Of a stretch of 8,611 nucleotides of DNA, positions 1-5,834 are shown in pieces. This DNA is from an uncultured Acidobacteriota bacterium (GTDB lineage: Bacteria; Acidobacteriota; Thermoanaerobaculia; UBA5066), in assembly GCA_937902605.1 (NCBI GenBank), contig CALFNC010000091.1, positions 1 to 8,611 on the forward strand, written 5' to 3'. The position numbers and the translations under genes are program-made. Every line of letters starts with the position of its first letter. The first letter of the stretch is position 1. The notes under the pieces were generated by a model, which did not search any database, was not told the DNA's origin, and saw nothing but the letters and a program-made list of their open reading frames with translations.

Positions 1-21
1 TACACGACGCTCTTCCGATCT
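1..21 (+). other. Illumina TruSeq adapter remnant (artefact)
   Basis: These 21 bases are identical to the 3' end of the TruSeq universal adapter (ending GACGCTCTTCCGATCT). The reverse complement begins AGATCGGAAGAGC, the usual read-through sequence at the end of a short-insert read. This is library-derived sequence left on a contig end. Any reading frame or motif that includes it should be ignored. The true biological sequence begins at about position 22. Confidence 0.97.
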
Positions 22-51
22 GGTCGCGGTCGCGGTCGCGGTCGCGGTCGC
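22..51. repeat. Hexanucleotide tandem repeat, five GGTCGC units
   Basis: Five perfect head-to-tail copies of GGTCGC lie directly against the adapter. On the minus strand the unit reads GCGACC, and in the frame of an ATG at 58-60 it encodes alternating Ala-Thr. The true copy number is unknown because the array is cut by the adapter. A short perfect repeat is a plausible reason why assembly stopped here, and part of the array could itself be an assembly error. Confidence 0.85.
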
Positions 52-60
52 GCGGGACAT
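22..60 (-). CDS. Possible N-terminus of a further operon gene, truncated by the contig end
   Basis: An ATG at 60-58 on the minus strand lies nine bases after the stop of the acyl-CoA dehydrogenase gene. It is preceded by a purine-rich CGGGGCGGA that could serve as a weak ribosome binding site. The 13 visible codons read Met-Ser-Arg and then five Ala-Thr pairs, encoded by the hexamer repeat, before the adapter interrupts. The tight spacing matches the rest of this operon. The evidence is only a start codon and a repeat, so this may equally be untranslated trailer. No product can be named. Confidence 0.3.
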
Positions 61-69
61 TCCGCCCCG

Positions 70-1281
70 TCACTGGTCCCGCATCCCCATTCCGTAGCCG
101 CGCAGGATCCTCCGCGCCACGCTCTCGATGTGTACTTCGTCGGCGCCGTCGTAGATCCGCGCCGCCCGCTCGTGGGCGTACCACCACGCGAGCGGCGTGT
201 CGTCGGTCATGCCGAGTCCGCCCAGGGCCTGGATCGCCCGGTCGAGGACCCGCTGCATCGTTCGCGCCACCGTGAACTTGATGAGCGAGATCTCCTGCCG
301 AGCCGCCGGGGCCCCTTCCTTCTCGATCTTCCAGGCGGCGTGCAGGACCATCAGGCGGGCCCCGTCGATCTCCGCGCGGCTCTCGGCGATCCACTGCTGG
401 ACGATCTGCTTCGTTCCGAGGAGCCTCCCCGGCGCGAGCTCCCGCGTCGCCGCGTGACGGCAGAGGATGTCGAGCGCCCGCTCGCAGATCCCGATCCAGC
501 GCATGCAGTGGTGGATCCGGCCCGGGCCGAGGCGCTCCTGGGCAATGGTGAAGCCGGCGCCCTCCTTCCCGAGGAGGTTTCCGAGCGGCACCCGGGCGTC
601 CTGGTAGCTCACCTCGCCGTGGCTCGCCCAGTCGCCTCCCCGGTGGCCCATCACTGAGATGTTGCCGATCAGCTCGAAGCCGGGCGTGTCGGTGGGGACG
701 AGGATCATGCTGGCCCGGCGGTGGGGCCCCGGGGCCTCCGGGTTGGTGACCGCCAGGCAGATCGCGAATGCTGAGCCGTCCGCCGAGGAGGCGAACCACT
801 TGTGGCCGCGAAGAACCCACTCGCCGCCGTCCTTCCGCGCCGTCGTCCCGAGCCAGACGGGATTCGACCCCGCGAACTCCGGCTCGGTCATCGTGAAGCA
901 GCTCCGGACCTCTCCCCGCACGAGCGGCGCGAAGAACCGATCCTTCTGCTCAGCGGTCCCGTGCTCCATCAGGATTTCCATGTTCCCGACGTCGGGCGCC
1001 TGGACGTTGAAGACATAGTGGCCGACCGGGCTGCGGCCCAGCTCCTGGCTCATGTGGGCGAATTCGGTCAGCGAGAGGCCCGCCCCGCCGACGGCTTCCG
1101 GAAGGTGCGCCGCCCACAGGCCCGTCTGCCGCGCTTTCTCCCGCTTCTCCCGAAGCAGCGGCAGGTGCGCCTCGAACCCGTCGTGCCGGATCGTCGCCTC
1201 GATCGGGAGCAGCTCCTGCTCCACGAACTCCCGGACGACGGCCCGCACCGTCCTGACTTTGGGCGTTTCAGAGAAGTCCAT
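70..1281 (-). CDS. Acyl-CoA dehydrogenase, ACAD10/11-like
   Basis: A 403-residue flavoprotein dehydrogenase, normal full length for the family. It should oxidise an acyl-CoA to the 2-enoyl-CoA using FAD and pass electrons to ETF in the cytoplasm. The helical N-terminal domain covers about residues 1-125. CFTMTEPEFAGSNP (128-141) starts the flavin-binding beta domain. ERLGPGRIHHCMRW (249-262) and QALGGLGMTDD (351-361) lie in the C-terminal helical domain. The HHCMR and IAESR (298-302) segments are typical of the ACAD10/ACAD11 branch as I remember it. Where medium-chain enzymes have the catalytic Glu in a YEGT motif, this protein has Tyr-Asp-Gly-Ala-Asp-Glu-Val-His with Asp378, also usual for that branch. 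The start is well supported: AAGGAG lies six bases before the ATG. It begins ten bases after the hydrolase gene, so the two are probably co-transcribed. The natural substrate cannot be read from sequence; in mammals this branch has been linked to 4-hydroxy-acyl substrates. Confidence 0.93.
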   Translation of the reverse strand: MDFSETPKVRTVRAVVREFVEQELLPIEATIRHDGFEAHLPLLREKREKARQTGLWAAHLPEAVGGAGLSLTEFAHMSQELGRSPVGHYVFNVQAPDVGNMEILMEHGTAEQKDRFFAPLVRGEVRSCFTMTEPEFAGSNPVWLGTTARKDGGEWVLRGHKWFASSADGSAFAICLAVTNPEAPGPHRRASMILVPTDTPGFELIGNISVMGHRGGDWASHGEVSYQDARVPLGNLLGKEGAGFTIAQERLGPGRIHHCMRWIGICERALDILCRHAATRELAPGRLLGTKQIVQQWIAESRAEIDGARLMVLHAAWKIEKEGAPAARQEISLIKFTVARTMQRVLDRAIQALGGLGMTDDTPLAWWYAHERAARIYDGADEVHIESVARRILRGYGMGMRDQ

Positions 1282-1291
1282 CGCCAGCTCC

Positions 1292-2065
1292 TTATCTTCT
1301 GAGAGGCCCGATTCCCCGCCGAAGCAGCTCGGCTATCGCGCGCCGCCACGCGCTCCAGTCGTGGCCCCCGTCCACCTCGACGACCCGATCGGGAGGGAGG
1401 AGCGTGGAGAGGAAGCGGTGAGACGCCACGAAGCGGTCGCTGCGCCCATACCCCACGGCGATCGGGGCGCGCGCTCCATCGGGCGTCAGGAGCCACGCCC
1501 ATAGCTCCTCGAAAAACCGTTCCTTGGGATCGGACGGTGGCGGCGCCGAGAGGATCTCCCGCCCGAACCGCTTCACACGCTCGACCACCTCTTCCGACCC
1601 GAGGTACGGGGCGAGGAGCACCAGTCCGTCGACCAGATCCGGCCTCTTCTTCAGGGTAGCCAGCGCGCCGCTCCCGCCGAGGGACGCTCCCACGATCCAA
1701 ACGTCGCGGAAGCCCGCTTTCCTCGCCGGCACGAGGACGTCCTCGGCCAACGTCTCGACGAACGCGCCGCTCAGGTAGTACCCGACGTGCGCGTCGACGG
1801 CGACCTGATCGACCGGCCCGAGCGTCCGCGCCAGCTCAGCCTCCAGCCCTTCGCTCCGAAACTCCTCGGGAGGCGAGAGGCGCCCGGGAAGGAGGACGAG
1901 CAGCCGATCGGAGCGGCGGGCCTGGGCCGGGCTCCACCCCACCGTCCGGATCGGCCGGGTCGCCGGGGGGATCGTCGAGCCGCACGCGCCAAGGGCGAGC
2001 AGCGACAGGGCGAGCAGGAGACGGCGGTGCGGCACGGGTGGCACTGACCCAGGCCCGGGGGTCAC
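1292..2065 (-). CDS. Lipoprotein alpha/beta hydrolase (serine esterase-like)
   Basis: A 257-residue predicted lipoprotein with an alpha/beta-hydrolase fold. Arg14-Arg15, a hydrophobic stretch (16-27) and the lipobox Leu-Gly-Ala-Cys (25-28) predict signal peptidase II cleavage before Cys28 and anchoring to a membrane on the outer face. The catalytic triad is visible: Ser128 in the nucleophile elbow GASLGG (126-131), Asp210 in GRSDRF, and His235 in GGHDW. LLVLLPGR (55-62) is the usual first core strand. A carboxylesterase, lipase or thioesterase-type reaction is plausible, but the substrate is unknown. The start used is GTG, overlapping the glgP stop as GTGA, which suggests translational coupling. 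In-frame GTG codons at 2044 and 2035 would give a shorter, more typical signal-peptide n-region and cannot be excluded; none of the three has a convincing Shine-Dalgarno at good spacing. The gene lies between glgP and an acyl-CoA dehydrogenase gene, which does not reveal its role. Confidence 0.85.
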   Translation of the reverse strand: MTPGPGSVPPVPHRRLLLALSLLALGACGSTIPPATRPIRTVGWSPAQARRSDRLLVLLPGRLSPPEEFRSEGLEAELARTLGPVDQVAVDAHVGYYLSGAFVETLAEDVLVPARKAGFRDVWIVGASLGGSGALATLKKRPDLVDGLVLLAPYLGSEEVVERVKRFGREILSAPPPSDPKERFFEELWAWLLTPDGARAPIAVGYGRSDRFVASHRFLSTLLPPDRVVEVDGGHDWSAWRRAIAELLRRGIGPLRR

Positions 2066-4566
2066 CCCTCGAACCGGACGGGGACCGGCTTCACCTTCCA
2101 GATGTCCTCGGCGTACTCATTCACGGTCCGATCCGACGAGAAGGGCCCCATGGCGGCAACGTTCAGAATCGACATCCGGGTCCACTCTTCCGTCCCGTAG
2201 GCGGCCGACGCCCGGTCCTGAGCCTCGGAGAAGGCCGTGAAGTCGGCGCAATTGAAGAACCGGTCGCGGCCCAGGAGCTCGTCGAGAATCGGCTTGAAGG
2301 CCCCGGGCTCGGCCCCGGGGAGCTTCGGAATCTCGTCGATCACCCGTTTCAGCGCCGGGTTCGCCGCCACGTGCCGGCGCGGGTCATCGCCTACCGCCTT
2401 CAGCGCGGCGATCTCCTCGGCCGTCTTCCCGAAGATGTAGATGTTCGCGGCCCCGACCGCCTCCAGGATCTCGATGTTCGCCCCGTCGAGCGTGCCGATC
2501 GTCAGCGCGCCGTTCAGCGCCGCTTTCATGTTGCCCGTGCCCGACGCCTCGTAGCCCGCCGTGGAGATCTGCTCCGACAGGTCACACGCCGGGAAGATCC
2601 GCTCGGCCGCTGAAACGCTGTAGTTGGGCAGGAAGAAGACCGCGAGCCGGCCGCGCATCGCCGAGTCGTTGTTGACGGCGTCGGCCACCGAGTTCAGGAG
2701 CTGGATCACCAGCTTCGCCATGACGTAGCCGGGCGCCGCCTTCCCGGAGAAGAGGACGGTCCGCGGAGGGCCGGCGCTCGCCCCATCCCGGATCCGGTCC
2801 CGAAGCGCCAGGACGTGGAGCGCGTTCATCAGCTGGCGCTTGTACTCGTGGATCCGCTTTACCTGCGCGTCGAGCATGGCGTCGGGGTCGCTCACAAAGC
2901 CGAGGTGCGACGCGCAATGGCGCGCCAGCCGCCCCTTGTTCGCCCGCTTGATCGCCGCCCACCGCTGCCGGAAGGCCGCGTCCTCCACGAATGGCCGCAG
3001 CCGGGCCAGCTCGTCCAGGCTCGTGATCCACCTCTCGCCAATCGAGTCCGAGATCAGAGCGGCCAGCTCCGGGTTCGCCTTCAGCAGCCAGCGCCGCGGC
3101 GTGATCCCGTTCGTCTTGTTGCGGAAGCGGCCCGGGAAGAGCTCGTGGAAGTCCCGGAACGTGTCGTGCTTGAGGATCTCGGTGTGGATCTTCGCCACCC
3201 CATTCACGGCATGGCTCCCCACGATCGCCAGGTGTGCCATCCGGACCGCCCCCCCGTTCTCGTGGTCGAGGATCGCCGACCGTTCGACGCGCGCCGCGTC
3301 ACCGGGAAAGCGCATGCGGAGCCGCTCGCGGAACCGGCGATCGATCTCCTCGATGATCTGGAGGTGCCGCGGCAACAGCCGCCCGAAGATCGAGATCGGC
3401 CACCTCTCGAGCGCCTCCGGGAGGATCGTATGGTTCGTGAAGCCGAAGACTGCTTGCGTGATCTCCCACGCGTGGTCCCAGTCGAGGCACTCGCCGTCCA
3501 CGAGCACGCGCATCAAGCCCGGGATTGCCACGGCCGGGTGCGTGTCGTTCAGCTGGATCGCGACTTTGTCGGGGAACTCGTCCCAGTGCCCGTCATTCCG
3601 TTTCTTGAACCGCCGGATGACGTCCTGGAGGGTGGCCGAGACGAAGAAGTACTGCTGCTTCAGCCGCAGCTCTTTGCCGGCCAGCTGGTCGTCGGGGGGG
3701 TAGAGGACCTTCGAGATGTTCTCGGTCCGGGTCTTGTCCTCCACGGCCCGGGTGTAATCGCCCGCGTTGAACGTCGCGAGGTCGAACTCGCGCGTGGAAC
3801 GGGCGCTCCAGAGGCGCAGTGAGTTGACCGTGTCGTTCCGGTAGCCGACCACGGGCATGTCGTAGGCCATCGCGTAGACGTCCTCGGTGTCGACCCAGCC
3901 GGTCCTCACGTGGCCCTGGTCGTCGCGGAAGGTGATCGTCCGGCCGTAGAACTGGATCGGGATCAGGGAGTCGGGTCTCACGATCTCCCACGGATTGCCG
4001 TGCCGGAGCCAGTTGTCGGGCGCCTCCACCTGCTGCCCGTCCTTGATCCGCTGCCGGAAGATGCCGTACTCGTAGCGAATGCCGTAGCCGAAGAACGGCA
4101 GGGCCAGCGTGGAGGCCGAGTCGATGAAGCAGGCGGCGAGACGGCCGAGGCCGCCGCCGCCCAGGCCGGCGTCCTCCTCGTGCTCGGCGATCTCCGTCAG
4201 GTGGTACCCGAGCTTCTCGACGGCGCGAGCGTAGGCCGGGTGCGCCCCGAGGTTCAGGATGTTGTTGACCAGCGCCCGTCCCGGGAGAAACTCCATCGAG
4301 AGATAGTAGACGCGCTTGGAATCGGTCCGGTAGTACTCGCTCTGCGTCTGGAACCAGCGCTCCATGAGCCGGTCGCGCACCGCGTACGCCAGCGCGTGGT
4401 AGACGTCGAGGTCCGTGGCCGTGTGCTCGTCCTTCGCCACCTCATACATCATCTTCTCGGCGACGGTGTCGATGATGCCGGGGACGTCGAGGTGGCCGGG
4501 GGACGGTTTCGGGATCCGCCGGCGCGAGCCGTTCAAGCCCGCGTGGTTTCCGAGCGTCTGTTTCAT
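2062..4566 (-). CDS. glgP: Glycogen/alpha-1,4-glucan phosphorylase
   Basis: Releases glucose-1-phosphate from glycogen or maltodextrin ends by phosphorolysis using pyridoxal phosphate (EC 2.4.1.1). From the chosen start it is 834 residues, close to E. coli GlgP (815). Family blocks appear in order: VYYLSMEFLPGR (86-97), the GLGGGGLGRLAACF glycine loop (134-147), NDTHP (340-344), KTNGITPRRW (484-493), DAQVKRIHEYKRQ (566-578) and the phosphorylase signature EASGTGNMKAALN (673-685), in which Lys681 should bind PLP. The open frame extends to a GTG at 4617 with ATGs at 4614 and 4587. I prefer ATG 4566 because the extra 17 residues match no family feature I know and would cover the promoter region of the divergent gene. 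No start has a Shine-Dalgarno; a -10-like TAGAAT seven bases before ATG 4566 suggests a leaderless message. One oddity: after NDTHP the usual AIPELMR reads AIPGLMR (Gly349). It is first gene of a run with the hydrolase and dehydrogenase genes. Confidence 0.96.
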   Translation of the reverse strand: MKQTLGNHAGLNGSRRRIPKPSPGHLDVPGIIDTVAEKMMYEVAKDEHTATDLDVYHALAYAVRDRLMERWFQTQSEYYRTDSKRVYYLSMEFLPGRALVNNILNLGAHPAYARAVEKLGYHLTEIAEHEEDAGLGGGGLGRLAACFIDSASTLALPFFGYGIRYEYGIFRQRIKDGQQVEAPDNWLRHGNPWEIVRPDSLIPIQFYGRTITFRDDQGHVRTGWVDTEDVYAMAYDMPVVGYRNDTVNSLRLWSARSTREFDLATFNAGDYTRAVEDKTRTENISKVLYPPDDQLAGKELRLKQQYFFVSATLQDVIRRFKKRNDGHWDEFPDKVAIQLNDTHPAVAIPGLMRVLVDGECLDWDHAWEITQAVFGFTNHTILPEALERWPISIFGRLLPRHLQIIEEIDRRFRERLRMRFPGDAARVERSAILDHENGGAVRMAHLAIVGSHAVNGVAKIHTEILKHDTFRDFHELFPGRFRNKTNGITPRRWLLKANPELAALISDSIGERWITSLDELARLRPFVEDAAFRQRWAAIKRANKGRLARHCASHLGFVSDPDAMLDAQVKRIHEYKRQLMNALHVLALRDRIRDGASAGPPRTVLFSGKAAPGYVMAKLVIQLLNSVADAVNNDSAMRGRLAVFFLPNYSVSAAERIFPACDLSEQISTAGYEASGTGNMKAALNGALTIGTLDGANIEILEAVGAANIYIFGKTAEEIAALKAVGDDPRRHVAANPALKRVIDEIPKLPGAEPGAFKPILDELLGRDRFFNCADFTAFSEAQDRASAAYGTEEWTRMSILNVAAMGPFSSDRTVNEYAEDIWKVKPVPVRFEG

Positions 4567-4573
4567 TGGCCGG

Positions 4574-4579
4574 ATTCTA
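4574..4579 (-). promoter_or_regulatory. Predicted -10 box (TAGAAT) for glgP
   Basis: TAGAAT on the minus strand differs from the consensus at one position and ends seven bases before the ATG at 4566. Normal spacing from -10 to transcription start would place the first transcribed base at or next to the A of that ATG. This fits the lack of any Shine-Dalgarno sequence before glgP. The -35 is weak. Confidence 0.4.
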
Positions 4580-4596
4580 GAGGGCATCTTAGCCGG

Positions 4597-4602
4597 TATA
4601 AT
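4597..4602 (+). promoter_or_regulatory. Predicted -10 box (TATAAT) for the 4636 gene
   Basis: A perfect TATAAT stands out in this GC-rich sequence and lies 33 bases before the ATG at 4636. Transcription would start near 4609 and give a leader of about 27 bases that includes the GGAGGG at 4618-4623. No good -35 is seen and there is no TG extension before the box, so an activator or an alternative sigma factor may be needed if this is a real promoter. Confidence 0.55.
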
Positions 4603-4635
4603 CCGGAGCGACATCACGGAGGGTTGAATCAGGCC

Positions 4636-5091
4636 ATGGACCTACCGAAACTCCTTCAGGAAACCCGGACCGAATCTATCGACCGCGCTCTCGCGGGACT
4701 CTCCCGGGCCACCCTTCCCCACTACTCCGCCAGCGACGCCGAGCAGAACCGAAAGAGGCTGGCGAAGCTCTACGACCTCGCCCTCGAGTGCGTGAAGACC
4801 CACTCGCTGATCCCGATGACCGAATACGCCCGAGGCCTGGCGCGCGAGCGTCACAAGGACGGCTTCGACCTCCAGGAGGTCCACACGGCGTTCAACGTCC
4901 TCGAGGAGGTGATCTGGCGCGCGATCACCGCCCGGCTGCAGCCACAGCAGTACCCGGAGGCCTTCGGCCTCGCGAGCACCGTCCTGGGCGCCGGAAAGCA
5001 GGCCCTGGCGATCGAGTACGTCGCCCTGGCCAGCGCTAACCAGGAGATGCACTCGCTCGACCTGTCGGCGCTGTTCAAGGGGACGACCTAG
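4636..5091 (+). CDS. Standalone helical protein, RsbRD N-terminal-like (putative regulator)
   Basis: A 151-residue soluble protein with no signal peptide or membrane segment. It looks almost entirely alpha-helical, with charged amphipathic helices over about residues 8-115 and a more hydrophobic C-terminal part (EAFGLASTVLGAGKQALAIE). The segment around residues 62-98, with ARGLARERHKDGFDLQEVHT followed by AFNVLEEVIW, resembles the helical-bundle RsbRD N-terminal domain found in stressosome RsbR paralogues and some histidine kinases. That domain normally precedes a STAS or kinase domain; here nothing follows it. A sensory or partner-switch role is inference. The ATG at 4636 is chosen with GGAGGG (4618-4623) as the likely but long-spaced (12 bases) Shine-Dalgarno; the in-frame TTG at 4624 sits too close to it. 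It is divergent from glgP and converges on the VTT gene, sharing CTAG as both stop codons. Existence of the gene is well supported; the family assignment is moderate. Confidence 0.7.
   Translation: MDLPKLLQETRTESIDRALAGLSRATLPHYSASDAEQNRKRLAKLYDLALECVKTHSLIPMTEYARGLARERHKDGFDLQEVHTAFNVLEEVIWRAITARLQPQQYPEAFGLASTVLGAGKQALAIEYVALASANQEMHSLDLSALFKGTT
5088..5091. other. Shared CTAG: overlapping convergent stop codons
   Basis: Positions 5089-5091 are the TAG stop of the plus-strand helical protein, and 5088-5090 read as TAG on the minus strand for the VTT protein. The two genes therefore end inside one four-base palindrome with no room for a terminator between them. Each transcript must run into the opposing gene before it ends. 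Confidence 0.9.
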
Positions 5092-5777
5092 GAGATTCTC
5101 CGCCGCCTCCACTGTTGCACCGTCCAGTGGACGGCCCAGGGGACCAATGCCAGGACCGAAAGGACGCCGACCAGCTTCGGTGACCAGAGGTCGCCCGGGC
5201 TCTGGAGGTCCCCGAGGTGGGTCCCCGCGTAGACGTAGAGGAGATAGCGCGGCATCAGCGCGACCAACGAGACGAGCAGGCAGGGCCAGAAGCGGACCGG
5301 GCTGATGGCGACGAGGAGGTTGGTCACCGAATAGGGAATCACCGGCAGCAAGCGCAGGGTGAAGACGAAGTAGAGCCCATCGCGCTCGAGCTCCTCCACC
5401 AGGTGGGGAAACCGGCGGCAGGCACGCTCCTCGACCCAATCCCGGAAGAGGTATCGGAACGAGAGAAACGCGATCGAGGAGGCGAGGGTGCTCGCGAAGA
5501 CGACGAGCGCCAGCCCCTTCTCGAAATCGAACAGGAGTCCGGCGGAGACGTTCAGAATGGTGCTTCCCGGCAAGCCGAACAGCCCGAGGATCAGGTAAGC
5601 GGTCAGCCAGACCGCCGGAGCCAGCAGCGGCCGCGCGTCGGCCCACGCGATCAGCGTGTCCTTGTGCGCGACCAGCTGATGGAACGACAGGAACCGGTAC
5701 CCGCCGCTGACCATGAACGCCGCAACGCCGGCGCAGAGGACCGCCAGGAGCCAGTACCGCGGGACGTTGGACTTCAC
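5088..5777 (-). CDS. TVP38/TMEM64 (VTT domain) family membrane protein
   Basis: A 229-residue polytopic inner-membrane protein of the VTT/DedA-like superfamily, whose members are linked to lipid scrambling or transport and membrane homeostasis; the substrate of this one is unknown. Hydrophobic segments lie at about 9-24, 51-75, 86-108, 135-158, 164-186 and 199-219. Family marks are GLPGSTILNVSAG (68-80), FTLRLLPVIPYSVTNLL (139-155, with the Arg...Pro..Pro...Asn pattern) and YAGTHLGDL (183-191). An Arg-rich tail (224-227) suggests a cytoplasmic C-terminus. The start is a GTG with no obvious Shine-Dalgarno; the next Met (residue 22) would remove most of the first helix. It follows pntB after 57 bases on the same strand and may be read from the pnt transcript. 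Its stop overlaps that of the opposing gene. Confidence 0.88.
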   Translation of the reverse strand: MKSNVPRYWLLAVLCAGVAAFMVSGGYRFLSFHQLVAHKDTLIAWADARPLLAPAVWLTAYLILGLFGLPGSTILNVSAGLLFDFEKGLALVVFASTLASSIAFLSFRYLFRDWVEERACRRFPHLVEELERDGLYFVFTLRLLPVIPYSVTNLLVAISPVRFWPCLLVSLVALMPRYLLYVYAGTHLGDLQSPGDLWSPKLVGVLSVLALVPWAVHWTVQQWRRRRIS

Positions 5778-5834
5778 GGGAGAAATGATGTCAGGTTCGG
5801 TCCCGTTTCGAAACCCCCACCGTCCCGGCCCGGG
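5778..5834. other. 57-bp gap between pntB and the VTT gene
   Basis: The gap holds a perfect ten-base palindrome GTTTCGAAAC (5805-5814) and the GC-rich palindrome CCCGGCCCGGG nearby. Neither forms a long stem followed by a T-run on the minus strand, so I do not call a terminator. Read-through from pntB into the VTT gene therefore seems possible. No clear promoter is seen. Confidence 0.5.

Larger units (their letters stand above)
4570..4606. promoter_or_regulatory. Inverted repeat carrying two outward-facing -10-like boxes
   Basis: The minus strand reads TAGAATCCGG from 4579 to 4570, and the plus strand reads TATAATCCGG from 4597 to 4606. The two ten-base arms match at nine positions and face away from each other across 17 bases. 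Each contains a good -10 hexamer (TATAAT perfect, TAGAAT five of six), one pointing at the gene at 4636 and the other at glgP. Neither has a convincing -35 at 16-18 bases. The symmetry could mean paired divergent promoters, an operator for a dimeric regulator, or both. Function is inferred from position and sequence only. Confidence 0.5.

Noticed and set aside
22..51. Hexamer array as a CRISPR or regulatory repeat
   Set aside because: The units are contiguous with no spacers and far too short for CRISPR. It is best described as a simple tandem repeat at a contig end.
4567..4617. glgP start at the GTG at 4617 (17 extra residues)
   Set aside because: It has no ribosome binding site, the extra residues match no phosphorylase feature I know, and the region overlaps the predicted promoter of the divergent gene. 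It is kept as an alternative in the glgP entry.
3910..4635. Long plus-strand open frame continuing into the helical protein gene, making a 393-residue frame
   Set aside because: The part before 4636 is antisense to glgP, whose family motifs are unmistakable on the minus strand. Its composition (Val, Arg, Leu, Glu-rich, no motif) is a GC-driven shadow.
4624..4635. TTG start for the helical protein
   Set aside because: GGAGGG abuts the TTG with no spacer, whereas ATG 4636 is reached at a long but usable spacing.
5798..5832. Palindromes after pntB as a Rho-independent terminator
   Set aside because: GTTTCGAAAC is short and AT-rich at its centre, and no T-run follows on the minus strand. The CCCGGCCCGGG palindrome has no loop or U-tract.
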